This document shows, one piece after another, positions 54,526 through 63,230 of a stretch of 64,000 nucleotides of DNA (positions within the stretch are counted from its first letter, which is position 1; every line of letters starts with the position of its first letter). Below the pieces are notes generated by a model. The model did not search any database and was not told where the DNA came from. It saw nothing but the letters and a program-made list of their open reading frames with translations. Made by a program: the position numbers and the translations under genes. The DNA is from Limosilactobacillus vaginalis DSM 5837 = ATCC 49540 (GTDB lineage Bacteria; Bacillota; Bacilli; Lactobacillales; Lactobacillaceae), in assembly GCF_000159435.1 (NCBI RefSeq), contig NZ_GG693413.1, forward strand, positions 103,233 to 167,232, in the 5' to 3' direction.

Positions 54526-55638
54526 TTATTTTTTGATGAGGTGGTGTTTGATCTCACCCTTAACGTTTTCGATGAAGTGAACTGAAAGGGGTAGTTGTTC
54601 GATCTTATTTGCTGCCCATTTTTTTAATACTAACTTGAAGTTGCTATCACGATCAATAGCAACGATTCCGCAATCACCACCACCGGCACCGGATGTCTTT
54701 GCTGCCCCGCCAAAATCCTCAGCAATCTCGCAGAGTTTATTTAGAACGGGTGTCTCGATATGAACACCGGAATTCGTACCGAGTTGTTTTAATAGTTCCC
54801 GGTTATACCGGATCTCGTTTTTGATTGATTCTAAATCAGCATTATGAAAGCCATCAACCATTCGCTGAATGCAGTGCTTGCTGTCCTCCAAAAACTGTCG
54901 GTATTCTTTTTGTTGCCGGGCTTTGAATAGGGAAATCTTATCAACTAATTGCGAGGTTGAGGCCGGCTTGCCTGTCCATCCAATGAGGAGTTGAAGGTTG
55001 CTTGGGGCCTTTAAGGATTCAATCTTGAGATCGGGCCATGGTAAATCAACGAGAGTTCTCAAATCAAGATATTTCCGCTGTTGAGCAAGCCATTGACGGT
55101 CAAATGAATGGTAGGCAATCCAACCGCCATAAACGGAGGCCGCCACATCTCCCAATGATCCGTTCCCTTGAACTTCAAAGTGAGCAATCGCTGCTAGTTT
55201 GAAAATCTCATCCTTAGTAACGGGCAGGTTATAGAAACGACAAAGGGCTTTTACCGTGGCAACCGTAACAGCAGCGGAAGAGCCAAGACCATATTTCTTT
55301 CCCGAGTCGCTATCTAGCTGACTATCAATATGTAGATCAAATATTCGCAATTCGCGAGCAAAACTCCGGGCATACTCTTCAGTTACCTTAATTGCGGATA
55401 AAATATAAGAGAACGGGTTATCACGATTATCAACAACCATTTGTTCTCCAAGACGATGCCACTGTAAAGCATTATTGTGGTATTGTCGACTAATGATTTT
55501 ACCAACTTCTGCAGCACTTTCTTCAATTGAACAAGTGACGAATTGATCCAATGCTACTAGGATTGCCGGATAACCATTTTCCACAACAGCGTATTCACCA
55601 GCAATATAAAGTTTGCCGGGTGCTTTTTCAGTAATCAA
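54526..55638 (-). CDS. mvaK2: Phosphomevalonate kinase
   Basis: GHMP kinase of about 370 aa making mevalonate diphosphate. Starts ITEKAPGKLYIAGEYAVVENGYPAI; the ATP loop is KYGLGSSAAVTVATVKAL and the C-terminal glycine motif is KTSGAGGGDCGI. The frame reaches a TTG at 55656, but GAGAGG followed by a TTG at 55638 gives the family-typical N-terminus, so I chose that. 25 bp after mvaD. Confidence 0.93.
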   Translation of the reverse strand: MITEKAPGKLYIAGEYAVVENGYPAILVALDQFVTCSIEESAAEVGKIISRQYHNNALQWHRLGEQMVVDNRDNPFSYILSAIKVTEEYARSFARELRIFDLHIDSQLDSDSGKKYGLGSSAAVTVATVKALCRFYNLPVTKDEIFKLAAIAHFEVQGNGSLGDVAASVYGGWIAYHSFDRQWLAQQRKYLDLRTLVDLPWPDLKIESLKAPSNLQLLIGWTGKPASTSQLVDKISLFKARQQKEYRQFLEDSKHCIQRMVDGFHNADLESIKNEIRYNRELLKQLGTNSGVHIETPVLNKLCEIAEDFGGAAKTSGAGGGDCGIVAIDRDSNFKLVLKKWAANKIEQLPLSVHFIENVKGEIKHHLIKK

Positions 55639-55663
55639 TTTTACATAACCTCTCAATCAAATC

Positions 55664-56635
55664 CTATTTATCGATAATTTCTACTCCTGGTCCAGGCTGT
55701 GAAATAATTAACCTTTCCTTGCCGAAAAGGTTCCCCAAATATTGAACAATTTTTTTGCGATCTTTTTGATCGTAAATCACCTTGACATTTGGACCAGCAT
55801 CCATAGTATAGTAACAACTCACTCCTTGTGAACGCAAGTCATTAATTGCCTGAATTGCGTGGATCGTATCACCATTAAAATAGGTATACCCCGGATCAGC
55901 TGAAAGGGTCAAAGCGTGCATGCGAAGAGCATTTTCTTCAGCAATGTGACCGATCTGATCAATATCCTTGTTTGAGATGGCCTCCTTCATTGCTACCATG
56001 TCATGAGCAACAACTTTTCGCCAAGTAGGGTAATAAGGTGAAGACTCAACACTTGATTGCATTCCCTGGCGACTTGAAATCTTTTTCTTAGTGGTATTGA
56101 TTAGGATTGCAATCATTTCAATTCCAAAATCGACTTTTTCCATAATCGGTTCAGCAAAGGAAGATTGATCATCGGTTCCCCGGTGCCACTCAACAAGGCC
56201 ACCATAAATGGAGCGTGTAGCTGACCCCGAGCCGCGACGGGCAAGACGAGAAAGAGAGCGTCGGTCGAGATTCAGTCCGGCTGCCTTACTAGCCGCAGTT
56301 GCAAGAGCAGCAAATGCTGAAGCGGAAGACGCCAACCCTGCAGATACTGGTACATGGTTAGTGGAAATAACCTTGGCGTAATTGTGGTTGCCGCTAATTT
56401 GCCGAATATGATCGAGAAAGTCCTTAACCTTTTCGGCAGAATGGCCAGTGACCGGTTGACCATCAATTTCAATGTCATCAGCTGTCAGGTCGTCTCTGAA
56501 TTCAACTCCTGTATCAGCATAGAATTCATTTAACGTTAGTGAAAGGCTATCCGTTTGCGGAATGATCAGCTTTTGATCCTTTTTACCCCAGTACTTAACT
56601 AACGCAATATTAGTGTGTGCACGTGCGGTGATCAT
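55664..56635 (-). CDS. mvaD: Diphosphomevalonate decarboxylase
   Basis: Makes IPP from mevalonate diphosphate with ATP, 323 aa. NIALVKYWGKKD, PQTDSLSLTL, SAGLASSASAFAALA and RRGSGSATRSIYGGLVEW are diagnostic, as is the C-terminal YYTMDAGPNVKVI. GGAGG precedes the ATG at 56635, which overlaps the mvaK1 stop by one base (TAATG). Confidence 0.97.
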   Translation of the reverse strand: MITARAHTNIALVKYWGKKDQKLIIPQTDSLSLTLNEFYADTGVEFRDDLTADDIEIDGQPVTGHSAEKVKDFLDHIRQISGNHNYAKVISTNHVPVSAGLASSASAFAALATAASKAAGLNLDRRSLSRLARRGSGSATRSIYGGLVEWHRGTDDQSSFAEPIMEKVDFGIEMIAILINTTKKKISSRQGMQSSVESSPYYPTWRKVVAHDMVAMKEAISNKDIDQIGHIAEENALRMHALTLSADPGYTYFNGDTIHAIQAINDLRSQGVSCYYTMDAGPNVKVIYDQKDRKKIVQYLGNLFGKERLIISQPGPGVEIIDK

Positions 56636-57585
56636 TAATTTGTTTCCTCCGTATCCCCAAGTGGTTGTAACCATACTTGCTTGGCACCATTATCTTTTAA
56701 AATTCCTGCTAGTTTTCTGGCTCCAAGCGCGGTTCTGGTAATCGCAAACATGCAACCGCCACGGCCACCGCCTGTTAGTTTAGCTCCTAATGCGCCATTA
56801 TGGTTAGCAGCAGCGATTAATCTGTCCAAGTGTTCGTCACTAACATTTAATGCAGCCAGGTCATTTTGTGCGCTATTAAGTGCGATTCCAAGGCTCATTG
56901 CCTCATTATTACTCAAATAATCCTTAGCTAAATTAACCAGTTTTCCCAAATGATTAATATGGCTTAACGCTGTACTATGGTTAGTATCTAACTCATGTTT
57001 GACAGCAATGATTGCTTCCTTGGTGGCGCCCTTAATCCCTGTATCAGCAATGACCATTGTTGCCTGTAAGTTCATTTTTAGTGGTACACCTGCTTGTCCT
57101 TTGACAAAGTAGAGTGGTGATGTTGAGCTGACGGTTGCCGCGTCTAAACCGGAAGGACTTCGGTGGGTTACTTCTTCTTCAATATCAGCAAGTTGGAGCA
57201 ATTGCTTGCGTTCAAGCCTTTCTTCATATAAATCAAAAAAAGCGCGAACGATAGCGACCGCTGTAGCTGCAGACGATCCCATACCACGTTCTGCCGGTAA
57301 TTGGCTTTTAATTGTCATTATCCATTGATCACTTTCGCCATTAAAGCGTCGCATCAATGAAGAAATTAATCGTTGAACTCCTGCCATCTTTTCGGGAATT
57401 TGGTTTAGTGGTCCCTCAAAGTAACGGCTTTTAATTTGGTGGCCGCCCTTATTCGTTAACTTGATTATTGCCGTTAACGTAACATCCGGGAGCGGAAGGG
57501 CAATTGCTGGTTCGCCGTAGACCACGCTATGCTCGCCCATTAAAATTATTTTGGCATGACTGTGACCGATTCCTTGTTCTTTCAC
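56635..57585 (-). CDS. mvaK1: Mevalonate kinase
   Basis: First ATP-dependent step of the lower mevalonate pathway, 316 aa. HAKIILMGEHSVVYGEPAI, the phosphate loop PAERGMGSSAATAVA and the C-terminal KLTGGGRGGCMFA are GHMP kinase motifs specific to this enzyme. First gene of the mvaK1-mvaD-mvaK2-fni-HAD cluster, with its own promoter at 57622-57650. Confidence 0.97.
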   Translation of the reverse strand: MKEQGIGHSHAKIILMGEHSVVYGEPAIALPLPDVTLTAIIKLTNKGGHQIKSRYFEGPLNQIPEKMAGVQRLISSLMRRFNGESDQWIMTIKSQLPAERGMGSSAATAVAIVRAFFDLYEERLERKQLLQLADIEEEVTHRSPSGLDAATVSSTSPLYFVKGQAGVPLKMNLQATMVIADTGIKGATKEAIIAVKHELDTNHSTALSHINHLGKLVNLAKDYLSNNEAMSLGIALNSAQNDLAALNVSDEHLDRLIAAANHNGALGAKLTGGGRGGCMFAITRTALGARKLAGILKDNGAKQVWLQPLGDTEETN

Positions 57586-57621
57586 ATCAAAACCTACTTT
57601 CTTCGTAAAATACCATTATTA

Positions 57622-57650
57622 ATAATAGCGTAAAATTACTGATTTGCCAA
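57622..57650 (-). promoter_or_regulatory. Sigma-A promoter of the mvaK1 operon
   Basis: On the minus strand TTGGCA, a 17-bp spacer, then TATTAT; 37 bp upstream of mvaK1. Confidence 0.65.
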
Positions 57651-57726
57651 AGAACAACGGTAATTGTTACTATAATTTAAAAAACGAATGGTGTATCATA
57701 AAAACAGAACTTTGATCGAATAAATA

Positions 57727-60609
57727 ATGAAACATGGTGATAGTTTGTCAACAACGAAAAAACGTCGACAGAAAACAAAAAAGTCACGTGGACCAATATA
57801 TTCGGTTGTTGATCTGGAAACGACCGGAACAAGCGTTAATCATGGTGACCGCATCATTCAGGTCGGCTGTGTACTTGTTCAAGATGGCGAGATTATTAAT
57901 CATTTTGAAACAAAAATTAATCCGCGGGTAGCAGTTCCGCGGCACATTACTCAATTAACGGGAATTAAAAATAATGATGTACGGAATGCACCGTTATTTG
58001 AAGATATTGCTGGGACACTATACAGTCTCCTTAGTGGGACTATTTTTGTAGCGCATAATGTCAATTTTGATTTTCCGTTTTTAAATGCTGAGTTGGAGCG
58101 TGCTGGTTACCCTTCGTTATCAATAAAGGCTATTGATACAGTAACGCTAAGTCAAATACTAATGCCGACTGTAAAAAGCTACCGTTTGCGAGATCTGACA
58201 AGTTCATTGTCAATTGAACACGATCATCCTCACAGTGCGGTTTCTGATGCAGAAGCAACTGCTCATTTACTAGTAGACTTAATGAAGCAGTTACGAGAAT
58301 TGCCGACACTAACCCTTGAAAAGCTTGTTGAACTTAAATTGAACCTGCCTCAACAAACGACAATGGTTTTGGAACAGGAGTTAGAGCGACGAGTTGCTAA
58401 TCCGTTGCCATTAGATGATAGTCTATACGTTAGTCACGGCATTGTTCTCCACAAGGTTCGTCCAGCAACCAGTTTAGGAGAAGTAACCAATGTCCGTTAT
58501 CCATCGACTAAACGGGCGAAGATAAAGCTGTATGGTGATTCACTGGAATTTCGTCCTACTCAATCAAAGATGATGAATAGTATTTATAATAACTATACTC
58601 ATGATGAACCCAAATCAATGATTGTGGAAGCCGGAACAGGAACGGGGAAGACATTAGGGTACCTTCTTCCCTTAGCCTATGCAGCGTATCCAGATAAAAA
58701 AATTGTTATCAGTACGGCAACTAACCTTTTGCAACAACAAATAGCGCAACGAACAATGAAGCAGTTAAACCACCTCCTGCCATTCGAATTAAATGGGGTA
58801 GTAATTAAGGGAAATTCTCATTACCTGGATCTGGCGAAGTTCGTCCATTCATTAAGTATCGTTGAAGATTCTGATTATATTCAGTTGATTAAGGCGAAAA
58901 TTCTTGTTTGGCTGCTAAAAACTACCAGTGGCGATCTTGACGAATTGAACCTAAACGCGCAACGTTCACCGTATTTTGCTGAAATTCGTCACCAAGGTGT
59001 TAAAACCTTGCGCGAAGATAATGAGTTTTATAACGATGACTTTTTAATTCGCCGGCAAAAGCAACTGCATACTGCTAATGTAATTATTACTAACCATGCC
59101 TACCTGGTTGCTCATGCGCAAGAATTAGGGGATGGTACTAGACGACCGTACCTAGTGGTTGATGAGGCTCAGCACTTAAGTGAAAGCATCCTTCGTCGTT
59201 CACGACAGACGCTTGATTTTCAAAGTATCAGAACTGCGATTCATGTGTTGGAGAACTTAGTTAGTGATAATCAGGAGCGAAACCTTGCAAATATATTTGA
59301 AGAGCATGCGCTAGGAAAATACAACGTCGAACTGCTAAGGGACGATTTACGGTCGCTTAGTGAGGCCACGGATGCTTTTCAGCAGGCATTATACCGTCAA
59401 TTTATGCTTAATGTTCAAGGTAATAATAGTAATGAGTTAATTGAGCAACCGTTAGATAATCAGCAACTATTTTCACTATTAACGCCAAGTAATAAGCCCA
59501 TTATGCAGCTTGAGCAGGCATTAGCAAGCGTGCAGTTTCATTTTATGGCTCTTCGACACCTTTTTGAACAGCAGGCCGACCGGTGGTTATTTAGCGATCG
59601 GTACTTAATGAGCCAGTTCCAGAGCCAGTGGATGGTTCTTGCTGATGCTGACAATAAGCTTCACCAATTTATTGAAACCCTTGAGGAACGTGGTGAAGCT
59701 GCTGCTTTTTGGCTCACTGTTCAGCAGTCTGCTGAGCATAGTTCAATGCGACTTAGTGGTGGCCTTCTGGCTGTTAATCACTTCTTAACAGAGAACGTTT
59801 ATCCATATTTTGCCCAACCATTATTTGTCGGGGCAACGCTGTTTACCTCCAGTCGTTCTAACTACTTGTATGAACAGTTAGATTTAGAAAAAGACCGGAC
59901 ATTGCAAAAGCGCTTTGCTTCACCATTTAACTATGCGGAGCGAGCAGAGTTGCTGGTTGCTAAGGATGCACCGATTCCCAACCAAACTAATAATGAGGAA
60001 TATACTCGTTATTTAGCGCAGACAATTTATCAATTATGTAAAAATAACCAATGTCAAACGATGATCCTCTTCAATTCGCTAGTAACAATTGAGCAGGTTT
60101 ATAGTCAGCTTAAAGAAACCGACTTATTTGATCAGCGGGATATTTTGGCGCAAGGGATTACTGGACGCCGGGAAAAACTATTAAAGCAGTTTGCAAGCGG
60201 AACAAGTTCGATCTTGTTAGGTGCATCTAGTTTTTGGGAGGGAATTGACCTTCCTAAATCATCCTTGGAACTACTGATTATAACCCGGTTGCCTTTTGAT
60301 TCTCCAAACGAAATCATGACGCGGGCACATAATAATTTGCTAAAACGTGAAGGGAAGAATCCGTTCTATCACTCAGCTCTTCCTAAGGCAACCATGAGAC
60401 TTCAGCAGGGAATTGGTCGATTATTACGGACACCAAATGATTTTGGAGTAGGGGTTATCCTTGATTCACGAATTAGCACTCGGCGTTACGGAAGTTCAAT
60501 ACTCAAAAACCTTCCTAAAGACTTGCCGATAAAGGAATTACCAACTACCGAGCTGGTGGAAAGTGCCAAAAAATTTTTAAAAAAGTACCGGACAAATAAC
60601 GAAAAGTAA
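57727..60609 (+). CDS. dinG: DinG-type helicase with N-terminal exonuclease domain
   Basis: A 960-aa bacterial XPD-like protein. An N-terminal DnaQ-type 3'-5' exonuclease (about residues 25-185: YSVVDLETTG, VAHNVNFDFPFL, HSAVSDAEA) is fused to a superfamily 2 helicase: Walker A EAGTGTGKTLGYLLP, DEAH-type VVDEAQHL and motif VI GIGRLLRT. In Gram-positives the protein may act mainly as a nuclease. The ATG at 57727 lacks a clear ribosome site; an in-frame TTG at 57745 with GGTGAT just upstream is a real alternative. Divergent from mvaK1; next to ypmB and dnaD as in B. subtilis. Confidence 0.93.
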   Translation: MKHGDSLSTTKKRRQKTKKSRGPIYSVVDLETTGTSVNHGDRIIQVGCVLVQDGEIINHFETKINPRVAVPRHITQLTGIKNNDVRNAPLFEDIAGTLYSLLSGTIFVAHNVNFDFPFLNAELERAGYPSLSIKAIDTVTLSQILMPTVKSYRLRDLTSSLSIEHDHPHSAVSDAEATAHLLVDLMKQLRELPTLTLEKLVELKLNLPQQTTMVLEQELERRVANPLPLDDSLYVSHGIVLHKVRPATSLGEVTNVRYPSTKRAKIKLYGDSLEFRPTQSKMMNSIYNNYTHDEPKSMIVEAGTGTGKTLGYLLPLAYAAYPDKKIVISTATNLLQQQIAQRTMKQLNHLLPFELNGVVIKGNSHYLDLAKFVHSLSIVEDSDYIQLIKAKILVWLLKTTSGDLDELNLNAQRSPYFAEIRHQGVKTLREDNEFYNDDFLIRRQKQLHTANVIITNHAYLVAHAQELGDGTRRPYLVVDEAQHLSESILRRSRQTLDFQSIRTAIHVLENLVSDNQERNLANIFEEHALGKYNVELLRDDLRSLSEATDAFQQALYRQFMLNVQGNNSNELIEQPLDNQQLFSLLTPSNKPIMQLEQALASVQFHFMALRHLFEQQADRWLFSDRYLMSQFQSQWMVLADADNKLHQFIETLEERGEAAAFWLTVQQSAEHSSMRLSGGLLAVNHFLTENVYPYFAQPLFVGATLFTSSRSNYLYEQLDLEKDRTLQKRFASPFNYAERAELLVAKDAPIPNQTNNEEYTRYLAQTIYQLCKNNQCQTMILFNSLVTIEQVYSQLKETDLFDQRDILAQGITGRREKLLKQFASGTSSILLGASSFWEGIDLPKSSLELLIITRLPFDSPNEIMTRAHNNLLKREGKNPFYHSALPKATMRLQQGIGRLLRTPNDFGVGVILDSRISTRRYGSSILKNLPKDLPIKELPTTELVESAKKFLKKYRTNNEK

Positions 60610-60616
60610 GAATTTC

Positions 60617-60625
60617 TGGTATAAT
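60617..60625 (+). promoter_or_regulatory. Extended -10 promoter of the YpmB-like gene
   Basis: TGGTATAAT, a perfect TGn-extended -10 box, 38 bp before the start codon. Confidence 0.55.
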
Positions 60626-60662
60626 TTCTAAGATTAATAATTTTTTAAAGAGGGGAAGTTAC

Positions 60663-61181
60663 ATGCAAAGTCGTCGTGAGGTCCAGCGTGATAAGCAACA
60701 TCGTTCTACTGGACAAACGATTCGTAATCTTTTGATTGTCATTGTTGCAATTATCGTTATTGTGGGGATCTTTTACCTTATCAGTAACCAGCCACGTTCG
60801 GCAGCCAGACGACAAACCGTTTCAATTGCAAAGAAGTATGCCCACCTCAAGGATCCAGGGAGTTTCTATATTTATAATCGGGAGAATACTTATTACACCA
60901 TTGCCGGAAGGAACAATCAAAATCAACCGATTTTAGTGGTTGTTCCTCAGCATGGTGGCAGTGTTCGGGTATTAAAACAGAGTAGTGGCTTAACAGCACA
61001 GCAGGTAATCCAGCAAGTGCGGCAGAATCATCATCCGCAAAAAGTGTTAAAAGCTGCTCCAGGAGTCTTTAATGATAAAGTAGTTTGGGAAGTTACTTAC
61101 CGTAACCAAAAAGGACAACTATGCTATGACCTGATTAATTTCAAAACAGGTAAGGTTGTTCAGACAATTAATAATTTGTAG
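60663..61181 (+). CDS. ypmB: YpmB/TseB-like membrane-anchored protein (DUF5590)
   Basis: A 172-aa protein with a basic cytoplasmic N-terminus, one membrane helix (LLIVIVAIIVIVGIFYLIS, about residues 22-40) and an extracellular domain with two cystatin-like repeats (AKKYAHLKDPGSFYIYNRENTYYTIAG and VWEVTYRNQKGQLCYDLINFKTGKVV). The B. subtilis homologue, TseB, interacts with the elongation transpeptidase PBP2A. The dinG-ypmB-dnaD order supports the call. GAGGGG precedes the ATG. Confidence 0.85.
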   Translation: MQSRREVQRDKQHRSTGQTIRNLLIVIVAIIVIVGIFYLISNQPRSAARRQTVSIAKKYAHLKDPGSFYIYNRENTYYTIAGRNNQNQPILVVVPQHGGSVRVLKQSSGLTAQQVIQQVRQNHHPQKVLKAAPGVFNDKVVWEVTYRNQKGQLCYDLINFKTGKVVQTINNL

Positions 61182-61187
61182 CTCATG

Positions 61188-61231
61188 AAGATAGGGGGAC
61201 GATTCATTGTCGTTACGCCCTTATCTTTTTT
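61188..61231 (+). terminator. Terminator after ypmB
   Basis: AAGATAGGG and CCCTTATCTT enclose a second ACGA/TCGT pairing; followed by TTTTT. Confidence 0.75.
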
Positions 61232-61258
61232 GGTTAATTTTTGTTAAGGGGGTTCATG

Positions 61259-61978
61259 ATGACAGAAGCTAATTCACTAGTCCAATACCTTAAAGCCGGA
61301 GAAACTTCCATTAGTAATATTCTCCTCCATCATTACCATGAATTGGGGATGTCAACGGCTCAATTGGTTGTTTACCTTGAATTTAAGTCTTATCTTGATC
61401 GGGGTGTGCTTGATCCTGATATTCGTCAAATTGCCCAGCACTTACAAACGGACGAAAATCAAGTGTTTGATCTTCTTCACCAAATGATGAGCAATAAACT
61501 AGTAGTTCAGCAGATGCGGAAGTTAGATGATGGTAAGGAAGATGCCTTTTGGGATTTCACACCACTGATAAATAAGCTTAGTACGTTTAACGAACAGGAA
61601 GCTACTGAGCAGGTTAATACAAATACTGGAAATCAGCGAAAAGAAACGTTCAATAAAATTGAGGCAGAAGTTGGTCGGCCATTGTCGCCAATGGAAATGC
61701 AAATTGTCAATGATTGGATTGATCGTGATCATTATAAAGCCGCAATTATTGATCTTGCATTAAGACAGGCGGTAATGAATAATGCACTAAGTCTCCAGTA
61801 TATGGACCGGATTTTAAGAAACTGGTCCAGGCAAGGGCTGAAGTCGGTTCATGATGTTCAGGAGCATGAACGTCAATTTGAAGAACGAAAAGCAAATTAT
61901 TCACACCAGGATGCCAGAAAAATTCAGGGTCCTAAGATTCCAATTTTTAACCTTAACTCGCAAACAAAAAAGAATTAA
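61259..61978 (+). CDS. dnaD: DnaD-domain replication initiation protein
   Basis: Primosome protein of about 239 aa for replication initiation and restart. The N-terminal winged helix (about 1-100) is followed by a DnaD C-terminal domain: EAEVGRPLSPMEMQIVNDWIDRDHYKAAIIDLALRQAV and the YMDRILRNWSRQGLKSV motif. Two adjacent ATGs are possible; the second (61259) has better spacing to AAGGGGG. asnS, which lies before dnaD in B. subtilis, is absent here. Confidence 0.93.
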   Translation: MTEANSLVQYLKAGETSISNILLHHYHELGMSTAQLVVYLEFKSYLDRGVLDPDIRQIAQHLQTDENQVFDLLHQMMSNKLVVQQMRKLDDGKEDAFWDFTPLINKLSTFNEQEATEQVNTNTGNQRKETFNKIEAEVGRPLSPMEMQIVNDWIDRDHYKAAIIDLALRQAVMNNALSLQYMDRILRNWSRQGLKSVHDVQEHERQFEERKANYSHQDARKIQGPKIPIFNLNSQTKKN

Positions 61979-62000
61979 TTTACAGGAAGAAGGGTGCTTT

Positions 62001-62933
62001 ATGGCGCAAAAAACAAATAATCCGGTAATGAAAGGGATTATCATTGCTGCAGCTGCATCAGTAATGTGGGGGATTTCAGGAACGACACTTCAACTGATCT
62101 CCCAAAACCTTGCAATCCCGGCAGCATGGATGCTCTCTATCCGAACATTTTCTGCAGGAATTATTTTACTTGTAATTAGTGGGATTATGTACGGCAAAAA
62201 AACCTTCAATGTTTTTAAACGTCGTGATACGACTATTTCTGTTATTTCCTATGCTGTTTTTGGATTGATGGCTAACCTATTGACCTTTTACTATGCTATT
62301 CAAAAGGGAAATGCTTCTGCGGCAACGATTCTACAATATTTGTCACCGTTATTTATTGTCCTTGGCGGCGTGGTATTTAAACGTCAACATCCATTTAGAA
62401 GCGACTTGCTTGCATTTGCTTTAGCCCTTTTAGGGGTTTTCTTTGCCTTAACTAAGGGAAACTTTACCCAGTTGGATATTCCGCTTGATTCACTATTGTG
62501 GGGCCTTGGTTCAGGAATTACGGCAGCCCTATATGTTGTTTTGCCTCAAAAAGCGGCTGATTCTAATCCGCCAATTGTCGTGTTAGGTTGGGGAACAATT
62601 ATCGCAAGTATTCTATTTAATATTTACCGGCCATTCTGGGTTAATCCGCCACAAATTAGTGGTGAGTTAGTCGCAGCGGTTGCAACCGTTGTGCTTTTTG
62701 GGACAATTTTGCCATTTAGCTTATTAATGGTTGCTACCCGTTATGCTCCTTCCGATGTTGTCAGCATTATGGATGCTTTACAGCCAATTACCACCTCGTT
62801 ATTAAGTGTTCTCTTCTTTAATCTGCACTTAACTTTAATTGAAATAATTGGGATTGCTCTTGTTATTATTGCGGTTTACATCTTGCAAGATGGTCGGCGA
62901 AAAGCACTTACTGAAAAAGACTTACACTATTAA
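62001..62933 (+). CDS. EamA/DMT family transporter
   Basis: A 310-aa permease with ten membrane segments in two EamA repeats (residues about 10-145 and 155-300). The first has AAAASVMWGISGTTLQLISQ; the second ends with VSIMDALQPITTSLLSVLFF. Members export or import metabolites such as amino acids; the substrate is unknown. The frame overlaps the dnaD end, but AGAAGGGTG before the ATG at 62001 sets the start, 22 bp after dnaD. Confidence 0.9.
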   Translation: MAQKTNNPVMKGIIIAAAASVMWGISGTTLQLISQNLAIPAAWMLSIRTFSAGIILLVISGIMYGKKTFNVFKRRDTTISVISYAVFGLMANLLTFYYAIQKGNASAATILQYLSPLFIVLGGVVFKRQHPFRSDLLAFALALLGVFFALTKGNFTQLDIPLDSLLWGLGSGITAALYVVLPQKAADSNPPIVVLGWGTIIASILFNIYRPFWVNPPQISGELVAAVATVVLFGTILPFSLLMVATRYAPSDVVSIMDALQPITTSLLSVLFFNLHLTLIEIIGIALVIIAVYILQDGRRKALTEKDLHY

Positions 62934-62966
62934 ATTAAAATAATCTGAGAAAATTAGAATTTACTG

Positions 62967-62995
62967 TTGACAAAAAGTAAGGGAACCGGTATATT
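62967..62995 (+). promoter_or_regulatory. Sigma-A promoter of the leader peptide/UroD unit
   Basis: Perfect TTGACA (62967-62972), 17-bp spacer, TATATT (62990-62995). Transcription should start near 63002, giving about 230 nt of leader before the UroD-family gene. Confidence 0.8.
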
Positions 62996-63028
62996 AAGGT
63001 CATTAATTATTAGAAAGGAGCAGGGCTC

Positions 63029-63115
63029 ATGTTAGTTAACCGTTTATTTAATTGTTGTCAAACTTCAAAAATTAATGGACATTCTGACATGAGTTCAGTT
63101 GGCCATTCTTTTTGA
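63029..63115 (+). CDS. 28-codon leader peptide
   Basis: A short ORF beginning MLVNRLFNCCQTSK, with two adjacent Cys codons (TGT TGT) at positions 9-10 and several Ser and His residues after them. AAAGGAG lies about 8 nt before the ATG, and a strong promoter lies 35 bp upstream. An intrinsic terminator follows the stop codon by about 50 nt and precedes the UroD-family gene. Position, size and context fit a translated attenuation leader. The peptide has no membrane helix or bacteriocin motif. Family not recognised. Confidence 0.65.
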   Translation: MLVNRLFNCCQTSKINGHSDMSSVGHSF

Positions 63116-63161
63116 GGTTGATTAAATCTTAAAATGAGCGGCTACTCCGAAATAAGTGGTC

Positions 63162-63199
63162 AAAGCTACTAATCATGTCAGTGATTAGTAGCTTTTTTT
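63162..63199 (+). terminator. Leader terminator before the UroD-family gene
   Basis: AAAGCTACTAATCA and TGATTAGTAGCTTT form a perfect 14-bp stem with a 6-nt loop, followed by TTTTT. It lies between the leader ORF and the downstream gene. Confidence 0.9.
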
Positions 63200-63230
63200 G
63201 TGCACTGAATTAGAGAAAAGAGTGATGATA

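Noticed and set aside
63002-63200. T-box, S-box or SAM-type riboswitch in the leader before the UroD-family gene
   Set aside because: No T-box sequence (AGGGTGGNACCGCG) or S-box core was found; a translated leader explains the region better.
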